Part shown: in pieces, positions 1 through 11,629 of the stretch | How positions within the stretch are numbered: position 1 is the first letter of the stretch | Layout of the letters: every line of letters starts with the position of its first letter | From: Ahaetulla prasina | Taxonomy: Eukaryota; Chordata; Lepidosauria; Squamata; Colubridae | Assembly (NCBI RefSeq): GCF_028640845.1 | Contig: NC_080541.1 | Location: 34,253,935-34,317,934, forward strand | Direction of reading: 5' to 3' | DNA: 64,000 bases | Notes under the pieces: generated by a model | The model's database searches: none | What the model saw: only the letters and a program-made list of their open reading frames with translations | Told to the model about the DNA's origin: nothing | Made by a program: the position numbers and the translations under genes

Positions 1-146
1 GGATATAAGCTTTCTTATTCACACATTGTTTTCCTTGCATTTAAAGTTTATGTGTGGCTCAAATATGATGTATTCCTACAAAGATTTTTGCAATCCAAGG
101 AAGGACATTCATGACTTGCTGTGTTCCCTCCGGAATATACATATAC

Positions 147-192
147 GTATGTATGTATGTATGTATGTATGAATGTATGTATGTATGAATAT
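147..192. repeat. (ATGT)n microsatellite
   Basis: Imperfect ATGT tetranucleotide run with two ATGA variants. It abuts the left end of the MITE at 193, whose target duplication lies inside it. Confidence 0.9.
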
Positions 193-396
193 CAGGGGTG
201 GTATTCATTTACCTTTGCCACCAGTTTGCAATTGTGAGTGCACGTGCCATCTCTGCGCATATGCAGGGCCTTCTGTGCATGCACAGAGCATCAAAAATAT
301 GGGATGTGATTATGTGTGGGCGGGTGGGTGGAGCCAACCGCAGCTGCCGGTACCAATTCGCCCGAACTGGATAGAACCTGCTAAATACCACCACTG
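193..396. mobile_element. hAT-type MITE, 204 bp
   Basis: The element starts CAGGGGTGGTATTCAT and ends AAATACCACCACTG, which are complementary termini of the CAG...CTG type. The flanking 8-mers atgaatat and atgtatat match at 7 of 8 positions, as expected for a hAT target duplication inside a microsatellite. There is no transposase frame, so it is non-autonomous. Its interior resembles the element near 12.5 kb. The hAT superfamily is inferred from termini and duplication length. Confidence 0.75.
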
Positions 397-1496
<1,100 letters not shown>

Positions 1497-1738
1497 ATGA
1501 GCCACAGTGGCACAGTGGTTAGAGTGCAGTACTGCAGGCTACTTCTGCTGACTTCCGCTGCATGCAATTTAGCAGTTCAAATCTCAACAGGCTCAAGGTT
1601 GACTCAGCCTTCCATCCTTCTGAGGTGGGTAAAATGAGGACCCAAATTATTGGGGGCAACACACTAACTCTGTAAACTGCTTAGAGAGAGCTGTAAAGCA
1701 CTGTAAAGTGGCATATAAGTCTAAGTGCTATTGCTATA
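1497..1738 (+). mobile_element. tRNA-derived SINE (CTATTGCTAT-tail family)
   Basis: The tRNA-like head GTGGCACAGTGGTTAGAG resembles a pol III A box, and an AGCAGTTCAAATCTC segment resembles a B box. A body with AGGTTGACTCAGCCTTCC follows, ending in TATAAGTCTAAGTGCTAT. The same family recurs near 7.6, 17.5, 27.7, 31.2, 34.1 and 57.8 kb. I am not certain of its published name. Its 3' end differs from the BovB-tailed SINEs near 56 kb. Confidence 0.85.
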
Positions 1739-2894
1739 GACCTAGTTACACAATGAAGGAAAAGAAAATTACATTTTTGGACCAGCGATGTCCTAATAAA
1801 ATGCAACTTAACAAGAGACCAGATGCAATATACGTTATTCCAACCTTGCCTGTTGATAACATAATGAAGCTAGACAGAAATAACTGGCATTGACCTCTGG
1901 ACTTTTATCTTTGGACTTTTATCTTTGGACTTTTATCTAGTAAAAGGTGAGGGATGTGAAAAATCATTCAGGTAGCCAGATCTTTGTTAAGAAGACAATT
2001 GGAGGTTGTTATTATATTTGCATCTCAAAATTACATGTTCTAAAGACTCAATATTCCCATATTCATAAGGGCTGGAATATTATTTAATCTCCACTCTGGA
2101 ACTGCTGAGTGGAAGGCATTAAAATAGGCTCTCAGCCATCTCATATTTAGGGGAGAAAGTGACTTCAAGAAAGAACCAGCTGGGGAATTCTGGGAGGTGA
2201 AGTCCATCCATTTTAAAATGGTTAATGTTGAGAAACATTTAAATGGAAGGGTTATTTTTTTAACTTTTTCTGAAAGTTCAGAGCATTCTAGAAGTTTGGC
2301 TAATTTTTTTTTCTTCAGTTCTTTGCTAAAATGAAAGATTATCAGCCGTACCATTTGCAATAAGACTGCAATGCATTATAATCTACAATTGCTCAGCAGC
2401 CCTGTGGTTTAATCATGATGCAAATGTCTTCTATTGTCGGGACTATGATAGGGACACATTTATAAAAGGGGATCTTAAAAAATCAGGTGGATTTTTTTTT
2501 TGTTGGCTTCAAAGTTAGGAAAATGATCTAATGATGCATTATAGAGAGATTGTACCACAGTGGTGCCATCACACTAGGGAATGTAAAAAAATTGCCAGCA
2601 CATAAGGCATGGGCCATGAAGATATGCAGAAGTATTTAATAGATTGGTCTTAACGGGTACCATGCACTTCATGTATCCCCCAGGTGCTCCTTCTTCCTAG
2701 GTTTGAAAACATCCTTTGCAGTATCAAATTAAGCTAGATTTGTGCAGCCTGGCGTCTCCCAGTTGTACTAGAAAACATTTGCCTGACCTCAATCTGTAAC
2801 CTGAAGTAGCTAAAGGTAACCATGGGATGGTCATATTGAACTTGTTATTTGAAGAATGAATAAAAAACACTTCCTAAGTTCTTGATATAGATAG
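1739..2894. other. Unique DNA with a small tandem repeat
   Basis: Positions about 1895-1939 hold three tandem copies of a 15-base unit (ggacttttatcttt-like). About 2175-2240 looks like an eroded copy of the palindromic MITE seen near 28.3 kb, with the gaattctggga and gaagtcca words. Nothing else was recognised. Confidence 0.45.
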
Positions 2895-3005
2895 TCCTCC
2901 CTTAATTGTATATATCTTGTATTTTATTCTGGCTGTACACCGCCCTGAGTCCTTCGGGAGAAAGGCGGTATAAAAATTTAATAAAATAAATAAATAAATA
3001 AATAA
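2895..3005 (+). mobile_element. L2/CR1-group LINE 3' tail
   Basis: Contains the conserved terminus CACCGCCCTGAGTCCTTCGG then GGCGGTATAAAAATTTAATA and an AAATA tail. The same terminus closes the L2 copies at 4.8, 25.1, 35.5, 40.1 and 58.3 kb. Only the last ~110 bp are present. A second L2 fragment in the same orientation follows within 45 bp, so either the later copy landed in the earlier tail or a tandem arrangement formed. Confidence 0.85.
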
Positions 3006-3045
3006 AATAATATCCACGTCAGTGACTATTCAAAAGCAAAATCAT

Positions 3046-4594
3046 GAGTTTGATTCTGTGGCTCTCGAGGACGTGGACAGGTTGCTGGGGAGGTTACATG
3101 CAACTACATGTTTACTGGACCCATGTCCTTCCTGGTTAGTGCTGGCTGCTCAGGAAGTGACACGAGGCTGGCTCCAGGGGATTATAAATGCTTCTTTGGT
3201 GGAAGGGGTTTTCCCTGCCGCCTTGAAAGAGGCGGTGGTGAGGCCTCTCCTCAAGAAGCCTTCCCTGGACCCAGCTATTTTGGGAAACTATCGTCCAGTC
3301 TCCAACCTTCGCTATGTGGCGAAGGTTGTAGAGAGTGTGGTTGCATGGCAGCTCCCCCGGCACCTGGAGGAAGCTGTCTATCTAGACCCGTTCCAGTCCG
3401 GCTTCCGACCCGGTTATAGCACGGAGACGGCTTTGGTCGTGTTGGTGGATGACCTCTGGAGGGCCAGGGACAGGGGTTGTTCCTCTGCCTTAGTCCTATT
3501 AGATCTCTCAGCGGCTTTTGATACCATCGACCATGGTATCCTGCTGCGCCGGTTGGAGGGATTGGGAGTGGGGGGCACCGTTTATCGGTGGTTCTCCTCC
3601 TATCTCTCTGACCGGTCGCAGACGGTGTTGACAGGGGGGCAGAGGTCGTCCTCGAGGCGCCTCACTTGTGCGGTGCCCCAGGGGTCGATTCTCTCACCTA
3701 CCCTGTTCAACATCTATATGAAGCCGCTGGGCGAGGTCATCAGTGGTTTCGGGGTGAGTTATCATCTGTACGCTGATGATACTCAGCTGTACTTTTCCAC
3801 CCTGGACCACCCCAACGAAGCAGTCGAAGTGCTGTCCCGGTGTTTGGAGGCTGTACGGGTCTGGATGGGGAGAAACAGACTCAAGCTCAATCCCTCCAAG
3901 ACGGAGTGGCTGTGGATGCCGGCACCCCGGTACAGGGATCGAGTTAGTGGCCCCAAAGGAGGTGGTTCACAACTTGGGCGTCCTCCTGGATGGACGGCTG
4001 TCCTTTGATGAACATCTGGCGGCCGTCTCCAGGAGGGCCTTTTACCAAGTTCGCTTGGTCCGCCAGCTGCATCCCTTCCTTGACCGGGATGCCTTATGCA
4101 CGGTCACTCACGCTCTGGTTACGTCTAGGTTGGATTACTGCAACGCTCTCTACATGGGGCTGCCCTTGAGGTGCACCCGGAGGCTACAGTTAGTCCAGAA
4201 TGCGGCTGCGTGAGTAGTAACGGGAGCCGCTCGTGGCTCCCACGTAACATCACTACTCCGTAGTCTGCACTGGCTTCCTGTGGTTTTTTGGGTGTGCTTC
4301 AAGATTTTGGTTACCACCTTTAAAGCGCTCCATGTCTTAGGACCCGGGTACTTACGGGACCGCCTGCTGTTACCCTTTGCCTTCCACCGACCCGTACGCT
4401 CTCACAGAGAGGGTCTCCTCAGGGTGCCATCCGCCAAGCAGTGTCGGCTGGCGGCCCCCAGGAGTAGGGTCTTCTCTGTGGGAGCAGCGACGCTCTGGAA
4501 TGAACTTCCCCCTGACCTACGTCAAGTGCCTGATCTTTGGACCTTCCGTCGTGAGCTTAAAACACACCTATTTATTCAAGCGGGACTGGCATAA
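3046..4594 (+). pseudogene. Decayed L2-type LINE reverse transcriptase (C-terminal part)
   Basis: The intact enzyme copies LINE RNA into DNA at a nicked target. In the frame opening at 3022, visible motifs are FQSGFRPGYSTETAL, motif A LDLSAAFDTIDH with the catalytic Asp at about residue 161, VPQGSIL (motif B), and motif C YADD at about residues 250-253. The frame breaks after WLWMPAPR near 3930, where the sequence relative to the 41-kb copy is shortened. The downstream part continues in another frame (about 3945-4213) with the CR1/L2 C-terminal words DYCNALYMGLPL and LQLVQNAAA. It meets a TGA at 4212 where the sister copy has Arg, consistent with CGA-to-TGA decay. A last open stretch (4214-4594) has LHWLPV and ALHVLGPGYLRDRLL. 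It is not functional. Confidence 0.9.
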
Positions 4595-4800
4595 TAGTGT
4601 TGAATTTTAAATTTGGGGTTTATTAATATTTTAAAATTTTAAAATCTAAATTTTAATTTATCAGCCTTTATAATCTGCTATGTTTTAAATGTTGTTTTAA
4701 TTGTATATATTTTGTTTTATCGTTGGCTGTACACCGCCCTGAGTCCTTCGGGAGAAGGGCGGTATAAAAATGTAATAAATAAATAAATAAATAAATAAAT
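3046..4800 (+). mobile_element. L2-type LINE, 5'-truncated
   Basis: A non-LTR retrotransposon copy that starts inside the reverse transcriptase region and runs through a 3' untranslated region to the conserved hairpin terminus and an AATA tail at about 4780-4800. The endonuclease domain and 5' end are absent, which is the usual product of incomplete target-primed reverse transcription. Homology to the minus-strand copy at 40.1-42.1 kb begins at about 3046. The L2 group within the CR1 superclade is my best placement, from the reverse transcriptase motifs. Confidence 0.85.
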
Positions 4801-5127
4801 AGTGGGTTTTTAATAATTTCTATGGCATGGGCATGCTTCCAGGTGTGTTTCTGGGTCAAAAGATTTTATGGGAATTATCCTCACGCTTTATTTTCAGATT
4901 TTAAAAAGCACACATAAGGTACTCTCTGTATCTAAAACATTGTTTATTAAGCTTGTCTTCTGCTTAATATAAGTACTTTCCTGAACAACTGGAAGGCACA
5001 GTAATTCTAGTAGGGTCAAACCGCCCCCCCCGATAGGTGCCACAACTGCACTATGAATGCTGTGCCCCTTTTTGTGCATATAAAAGGGGCACATTGTGCA
5101 TATCTTCAAGCTGGCTGTTATACAAGC
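4801..5127. other. Unique DNA, no gene seen
   Basis: Contains an eight-C run near 5023-5031. No feature was recognised. Confidence 0.5.
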
Positions 5128-5290
5128 TGTGTTATATTGATATATTGACCATCAATTGTGTTGTAAATGTTGTACCTTGATGAAGGTATCTTTTCTTTTA
5201 TGTACACTGAGAGCATATGCACCAAGACAAATTCCTTGTGTGTCCAATCACACTTGGCCAATAAAATTCTATTCTATTCTATTCTATTCC
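5128..5290 (+). mobile_element. Snake CR1-type LINE 3' end with AATAG tail
   Basis: Carries the 3' consensus words TTTTATGTACACTGAGAGCA, CAAGACAAATTCCTTGTGTG and CTTGGCCAATAAAATTCT, then five ATTCT units from about 5267. Near-identical ends occur at 9.0, 21.9 and 61.0 kb. The left boundary is approximate. In colubroid snakes this CR1 (L3-like) 3' end is known to seed AATAG microsatellites. Confidence 0.88.
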
Positions 5291-6383
5291 AGATCTGAGA
5301 GAAGGTTTATCTTTTTATGGAAAAACAAAGTTTCTTTGGCCCCCCCCAAAAAATGTTTTAGTTGCAAATAATGGGATGCTAACAGATGTCTCCTTATTTA
5401 CACAATGAAAAATTCCCTTTGTAGATGACAATCAACAAAGAACATTTATTTTAAATGAACTTAAATGACTAGACATTGAAGGTCCGACTAGCTTTTCCTT
5501 GAAAACTTTTACGAAAGTTGATTTTTGGCACTCAATATAAATCAAGACCAAATACCAAAAAAAGCTGGATATTATGCTGATTCTGTCTTTCAGAAATTTC
5601 TCTTTAGCCGTTGATAAAATACACCATCTATTTCCAAACTTATGCATCTTGTTATGATTGATAACCAACATATTAACTACAAGAGAAAATATTACTAAGA
5701 TATGTCTTATTTCAATATTTTCACTGTATGCCTTTTTAAAAATACAATCTACTGTCGTATATTATGCAAAATTGCTATGTTGCCTAAACGACAATGCTAT
5801 CTGAGGCAGTAAAAGAAAGTTATTTTGGCCCCATTCCAGTATAAAATTCTAGCTGATTATACTTTATTTTACTGAAAAGTGCAGGTTACACTTTCCCCTA
5901 ATCCCAAAACATCACATTTTGTTTATTCAAGGTCTAAATCCTGTCATTTGGCATAGGAAGCTATTTATTATACAGTTACTAATTTCTGATTCTCTCCCTT
6001 TCCATCATTCAATTCTGAGTCTCCAAATTCATTACAGGCCTCACAGGCCTGAGCAGGAAAATCAGCAGTCTCCAACTTCTCATCATGTCATATAGGAAAG
6101 CTTAGTCATGGAGCTTAAACTAAAGTAAGCAAAGGGCAGATGGCAAAGAGGACAAAATGTGGTTTATTTAATCTGTCTTGTGTTTGCAAGGAAGCAATTG
6201 TCTTTCAGGCTCCTGAAAACACTGTGCTACCAAAAGACAAACAATTCAGCTTCTCTTTCCAGCCTATATGTGATACTGTTTGTCTAGCCTCAACAGCAGA
6301 TGTTTCAGTTAATGCAGAGCTTTCAATGGATGCTAAATTCACCATACACAGAGAAGAGTATCTTACCTTGCTAAGATCTAGGT
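5291..6383. other. Unique AT-rich DNA, no gene seen
   Basis: The open frame at about 6140-6490 runs into the MITE at 6384 and shows no known domain, so I do not call it a gene. Confidence 0.5.
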
Positions 6384-6737
6384 CAGTGATGGTGAACCTT
6401 TTCAGCACTGAGTGCTGGAAAGGGAGTGTGCATGCTTGTCTGGCCTGCAACCCGGAAGAGGAGCTGCCCAGGGCGCATGTGCATGCCTGAAAATGAACTT
6501 CTGGTTTCTGGCACATACATGTGTGCTGGCCAGCTAGTCTTCCGGTGACGATCAGCATGCTCACTCAGGGAAATGGAAGACCAGTTTCTGGCACTGCTGC
6601 ACACATGAAGGCCAGCTGATCATCGCGAGCGCATGTGTGCCAGAAACCCCGAAGAGGAACGGGCAATGCCATGCATACCAGGCGACATTGCTCCAAATGC
6701 CAAGTTGGGCACACATGCCATAGGTTCACCATCACAG
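6384..6737. mobile_element. hAT-type MITE, 354 bp
   Basis: Ends are CAGTGATGGTGAACCTT and AGGTTCACCATCACAG, with a perfect 8-bp flanking duplication atctaggt at 6376-6383 and 6738-6745. No transposase is present. A related, more eroded copy lies near 44.1 kb. Confidence 0.82.
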
Positions 6738-6784
6738 ATCTAGGTGAATCTAGAGCCATGGAAACTTTTCCTTGCACTCTAGAT

Positions 6785-7290
6785 CAGCGGTTCTCAACCT
6801 GTGGGTCGTGACCCTGTTGGGAGTTGAATGACGATTTGCCAGGGGTCACCTAAGACCATCGGAAATATGGGAAGTATACTTGCGAGTCTAAGAATCGCAC
6901 TCCAATGGTTGACTCCACAAGCCAGCTGCAGGCTCTTCAAATCGCTAGCCGAATTCGGCTTCAGGCGCGATGAATTAAAAAAGAGAGAAATCTTTGGTCT
7001 GATGTCTCCCTCTCAAGCCAGCTGCAATCACTCCCAATCGCTAGCCTAATCTGGCTTCAGGCGCGATAAATTTAATAGGGGAGGAGTTTCCGCTTTAATG
7101 CATCCATCCTCAAGGCAATCGCAAGCAGTTCAGATCGCTAGCCAATACAGCTTCAGGTGCAATAAATTCAAAACGAAAATAATTTTATGGTTGGGGTCGC
7201 CACATTCTGGGGAATTGTATTAAAGGGGTCGCCACATCGTGGGCAATTGTATTAAAGGGGTCGCAGCACTATAAAGATTGAGAACTACTG
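6785..7290. mobile_element. hAT (Charlie-like) non-autonomous element, 506 bp
   Basis: Termini CAGCGGTTCTCAACCTGTGG and TTGAGAACTACTG are inverted repeats of the Charlie type. A perfect 8-bp duplication ctctagat lies at 6777-6784 and 7291-7298. The interior has about three imperfect repeats with the words atcgctagcc and cttcaggcgcgat, and two copies of ggggtcgccacat. No coding frame survives. Confidence 0.88.
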
Positions 7291-7352
7291 CTCTAGATGA
7301 TCTATTCAAGCCAAAATCTGTCTGGATTGTCCAATACTTTCCCTTTGTCTTA

Positions 7353-7600
7353 CCGGTAGTCCTCAACTTATAAGTTTAGCAACTGTTTGAAGTATTGGAA
7401 TTGAAAAAAGGGACTTATGACTGGTCCTTGCATTTACTACATCTTCAAGGTCAACGTGATGAGAATTCAGCACTTGGCAACCAGCATGTAACAACTGAGG
7501 CAAAAAAAAGATCTTAAAATAAGGTGTGACTCACTTAATAATTGTCATGCTTAGCAATAGAAATTCTGGTCCCAGTTATGGTCATAAATGGAAGACTGCC
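7353..7600. mobile_element. Probable DNA-transposon MITE (TAGTCCTCAACTTAT family)
   Basis: Starts accggtagtcctcaacttat and ends near gtcataaatggaagactgcc, with internal acttatgactggtc. It resembles the region at 15.0-15.35 kb in having tagtcct at one end and gtcata/gttgtaaa words inside. Termini and target duplication are not clear enough to assign a superfamily. Confidence 0.4.
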
Positions 7601-7610
7601 TATATATGAA

Positions 7611-7730
7611 GAGCCATGGTGGTGCAGCGATTAGAATGCAGTACTGCAGGCTACTTCTGCTGACTGCCGGCTGCCAGAAATTTAGCAGTTTGAATTTCAC
7701 CAGGCTCAAGGTTGATTCGGCCTTTCATCT
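7611..7730 (+). mobile_element. Truncated tRNA-derived SINE (head only)
   Basis: Head GAGCCATGGTGGTGCAGCGA through AGGCTCAAGGTTGATTCGGC. It stops before the GTAAAATGAGGACC segment and lacks the 3' tail. Confidence 0.8.
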
Positions 7731-8229
7731 GATATTTGGTTAAGTACTGTTCCCTAAAGTATTTTTCCCCTTTTGGGTTCTCTGAATTTTTGCCACTGGA
7801 TGTTATCTGAGCTTTAGGTGATCTGTAACATGGAGTCTGAGTGAACAAATAACGCCAATATTTGTTGCTTGTTTCATTTATTTCATGAAGATAGTCAACC
7901 AAGGCCAATGTGAAAAGTAATTGCCCTCTAGTCTTCTCCCACTCTAATCAGTTTGGTTTCAAAGAGAACTAGTTCAGCAAACAGGCTTGATTTAGGCCTG
8001 ACCTGTATCAATCTCACAAATGTTAGTTCCCTTCTTATCACAGTTAAATTCTCACCACACAGTTTCAGAAGTCTGTTGTTCTCTGCTTTAAAAGAAATTT
8101 CTGAAGACCTCTGTTAACTACCCTTCACCCCCATTGATGCTCCAGTTGTTTTGGGATTGCATCCAAGATACCTATTACTATTGGTACGACCTTTGCTTTC
8201 TTTTGTCACAGTCATTCTAATTCTAATTG
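7731..8229. other. Unique DNA, no gene seen
   Basis: No coding or repeat pattern was recognised. Confidence 0.45.
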
Positions 8230-8742
8230 CAGGTCTTTGTATATTGTATGTACAACACAGTATCAACAGTAGAGACCTTCAAATTTCTAGGTTCTACCAT
8301 ATCTCACGACCTAAAATGGACACCCAACATCAAAAATGTCATCAAAAAAGCACAACAAAGAATGTTCTTTCTCCACCAACTCAGAAAGCTCAAACTGCCC
8401 AAGGAGCTGCTGATACAGTTCTACAGAGGAATTATTGAGTCTGTCATCTGCACATCTATAACTGTCTTGTTTGGTTCTGCAACCCAACAAGACAGACACA
8501 GATTTCAATGAATAATTTGAACTGCAGAAAAAATAATTACTACCAACCTGCCTTCCATTGAGAACCTGTATACTGCAAGAGTCAAAAAGAGGGCTGTGAA
8601 AATATTTACAGACCCCTCGCATCCTGGATATAATCTGTTTCAACTCCTACCCTCAAAATGACGCTGTAGAGCACTGCAAACCAGAACAATTAGACACAAG
8701 AACAGTTTTTTCCTGAACGCCATCACTCTGCTAAACAAATAA
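8230..8742 (+). pseudogene. CR1-group reverse transcriptase C-terminus, decayed
   Basis: The frame reads TFKFLGSTISHDLKWTPNIK, then AQQRMFFLHQLRKLKLPKEL and SVICTSITVLFGSATQQDRH, typical of the post-catalytic C-terminal region of CR1/Rex1 LINE reverse transcriptases. The catalytic YADD/FADD core is missing because the copy is 5'-truncated. The frame is interrupted by TGA at about 8509 and 8518, and again at about 8659 before the natural TAA at 8740-8742. The last TGA precedes CGC in a basic run, so these look like CGA codons lost by CpG decay. It is non-functional. Confidence 0.85.
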
Positions 8743-9080
8743 TTCCCTCAACACTGTTAAACTAGTTATTAAGTCTGCATTACTATTAATCTTCTCATCG
8801 TTCCTATCACCCATCTCCTCCCACTTATGACTGTAGGACTGTAACCTTGTTGCTGGTATCCTTATGATTTATATTGACTGTTTCCTAGTATGATTTGATT
8901 ACTTATTTGTTCCCTATGACTATCATTAAGTGTTGTACGTTATGATTCTTGATGAATGTACTTTTCTTTTATGTACACTGAGAGCGTATCCACCAAGACA
9001 AATTCCTTGTGTGTCCAATCACACCTGGCCAATAAAGAATTCTATTCTATTCTGTTCTGTTCTGTTCTGTTCTGTTCTAT
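8230..9080 (+). mobile_element. Snake CR1 (L3/Rex1-like) LINE, 3' 850 bp with AATAG tail
   Basis: A 5'-truncated copy holding the C-terminal end of the reverse transcriptase frame, the full 3' untranslated region, and the terminus ACCTGGCCAATAAAGAATTC followed by ATTCT and GTTCT units at about 9039-9080. The mixed ATTCT/GTTCT tail shows point change and slippage after insertion. It is the most complete local copy and shows that the tail-only copies at 5.1, 21.7 and 61.0 kb belong to a CR1-group LINE. Confidence 0.9.
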
Positions 9081-10736
9081 TATCTTTTCTAGTTCTTTCT
9101 TTTCTCTTCTGCTGTCTCCAGGTACTGCCATGACCACTATCCAAACTTTTTAAAAACTATTATTATTACTTATTTAAATTTGCCTGACTCCCACCAACTT
9201 TGGGTGGGGTCCAAGTAAAAACATTTTTAAAAAGAGACAAAAATAAAATAATAATTTAAATCCATTTAAACCAAAATAAGACATGTGAGTTGTGAGCAGC
9301 AAAAAGATAGCCTCATCCTTTTAAAAAAGGCATCCGAGAAGAGATTGTGTTAACCTTTTGGATAACCAGAAGCATATTAATCTTACTCCCTGTTGCCTTT
9401 CTTTCTCTTCTTCCTTAAATTTGGATATATCTGTTAGTAAAGCAGCATCTGATTAGCAAAAGTATTTAGTAAGCTAATGTTCATGTCCACAGCAGGAGGC
9501 TCACACAGCTTGGCTGATGAGAAATGAACTGCCGCGAGCAAGCTTTTAATGGCAACTAATTTCCCATATTTGATACTTAGCTTAGCCAACTAATATGTAG
9601 TTCAACCGTGACAGACAATCAAGTTAGTTTTGAAAATCCTTTAATCTGGGATGCAAAACAGTATGCTCAGAGCTATAATGAACTTCAAAGATTATGGGCT
9701 GCTATTTCTTTTTGGCTAAGTGCTATTTAAACTAATTCCCCCTGTAACATGGAAGACCTTTCCCTAATATTCTTGATCTGCTACTCGGTAAAGGGTAAAA
9801 AGTAATAATAATTTAAGAAACCCAAAGCAATATGGCAATAAACAACAACACAAGATGATGCCTTTTAAATCTATTGATTTTAATATGATTAAAACAACTA
9901 CTGTGTATTATATACTACAGAAGTTTCTTCTTTGAAAATCCCTTTACTCTCTCTTGCTACATAGTGAATTATTAATCAGAACACTTAACCTAATTAGATA
10001 TGATTATCATGGCAGTATCTTTAGACAACTCATCCCTATTTGTCTTTTTGGGACAGCTATTTCTCAGTAACTTCTTTCCTTTCCCCTTTCTTTCAATTTT
10101 CCTTGCCATTCACTCAGTAATTCTACAAATCATCTTATCTTTGGATATATTTTCCTTGCTGGAGGTGCAAGAGATTTTCAGAGTGGCTTTTGACAGGTTG
10201 ATAAAGAAATGTTGCTTGCCATTTTAGCCTTAGATCTAACCATTTGCAATTAAATGGAGCTCCTACTTAGACAAATGGTATTTATAACATTGATTTATAA
10301 CAAATCAATACTCCAGGCTCAGCATTCTCCATGGACTTGATTGATTTTATGACTGGCCTACAAAACTAAGATGGACATTAGAGACAATCTCAGTCTTAAA
10401 ACACTGAAAAAATAGTGTATAAAAGTTGGAGATGGATGATTGCGTTCACAGGTGAGTTTTGAGAATTAAGATGTATTGTCTACAATCTTACCTCTGCTTA
10501 CCTGGGATAAATTCCATTAAATTCAGTGAGAGATAATTCTAAAACAATATGCAAAGCTACAAATATGCAGCACTGATGTTTGTGTGAATATGCATAGTGT
10601 ATATAATATTCTAATCTGAGGTTTCTCTGCATGGCATACACACACACACACAAACAAGCACTAAATAATAATTTGAATATCATCCCTTCCATCCTATATA
10701 CTGTGCATTTTTGCCTATATGCATGGATGAAAGGGG
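9081..10736. other. Unique AT-rich DNA, no gene seen
   Basis: Long non-repetitive stretch. About 9430-9620 is less AT-rich and has homeodomain-like TAAT words, so it could be a conserved non-coding element, but this cannot be judged from one sequence. Confidence 0.45.
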
Positions 10737-10791
10737 ATGTATGTATGTATGTATGTATGTATATATGTATGTATATATGTATGTATGTGTT
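10737..10791. repeat. (ATGT)n microsatellite
   Basis: ATGT units with two ATAT interruptions. The short Met-Tyr-Val-Cys frames here are repeat artefacts. Confidence 0.95.
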
Positions 10792-11364
10792 GCTTACCAT
10801 TTTCTCATTCAAAGAGAGCCACGCTGCTCTATTTATGCTTCAGTAATGATAAAAGTCTTAGGCTGCCTTATAAATCACTTGAAAATGCAAGTTTGAGAGG
10901 AACTATGGTGTATGGCTAACATAAACCAGAGCCTCAGTGCTGTCAAGACTTCAGTGGTGGGCTCTTTCTAAACTGAGGGATTGTAGCTTGCATCTGGAAA
11001 ACTCCATGAGATAATTACTGGTGATCCCTTTCAGAGAATTATCAGATCTACAAACCTGAACTGGTGAGTTTCAGTCAACTCTTGAAAAACACAATGAGCT
11101 TATCTATGACTGATTTATGAGAAGTGCTGTTGAGGTATATCAGAACCTGCCCTTTCTAAACTATCAAGAGATGCTTCACATACCTGCTTCAGTTCAATCT
11201 GCCTATCAGAGAACTGTTTACCAAACTAAGCTTAAAAATATAAATAGCTTCTTGCTTGCCACCAAGTAGTGATAACCAAATAAATATTGCTAGTTTAATG
11301 AAACAGCCTCACTTTTTGAATTCTTTCTTTGTTATCTTTCTTTTCTTTTCTTTCTTTCAATCAT
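10792..11364. other. Unique DNA, no gene seen
   Basis: Nothing recognised, apart from a pyrimidine-rich lead-in to the next repeat. Confidence 0.5.
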
Positions 11365-11450
11365 CTTCCTTCCTTCCTTCCTTCCTTCCTTCCTTCCTTC
11401 CTTCCTTCCTTCCTTCCTTCCTTCCTTCCTTCCTTCCTTCCTTCCTTTCT
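11365..11450. repeat. (CTTC)n microsatellite, about 86 bp
   Basis: Near-perfect TTCC array. It is complementary to the GGAA array at 11573-11629, 122 bp downstream. The 'Leu-Pro-Ser-Phe' reading frames are artefacts. Confidence 0.95.
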
Positions 11451-11572
11451 TTCTTTTGGTTTTCAGAGCAATTTTGAACAAAGTATCATGTTTTGTATGG
11501 GAGCAGCTCCATTTTGCTATTCAGAGATGACCCAGTTATCTTGTCCCTGCTGTTCTGGCAGCAGCTCCAAGA

Positions 11573-11629
11573 GGGAAGGAAGGAAGGAAGGAAGGAAGGA
11601 AGGAAGGAAGGAAGGAAGGAAGGAAGGAA
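11573..11629. repeat. (GGAA)n microsatellite, about 57 bp
   Basis: Perfect GGAA array in inverted orientation to the preceding CTTC array. Confidence 0.95.
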
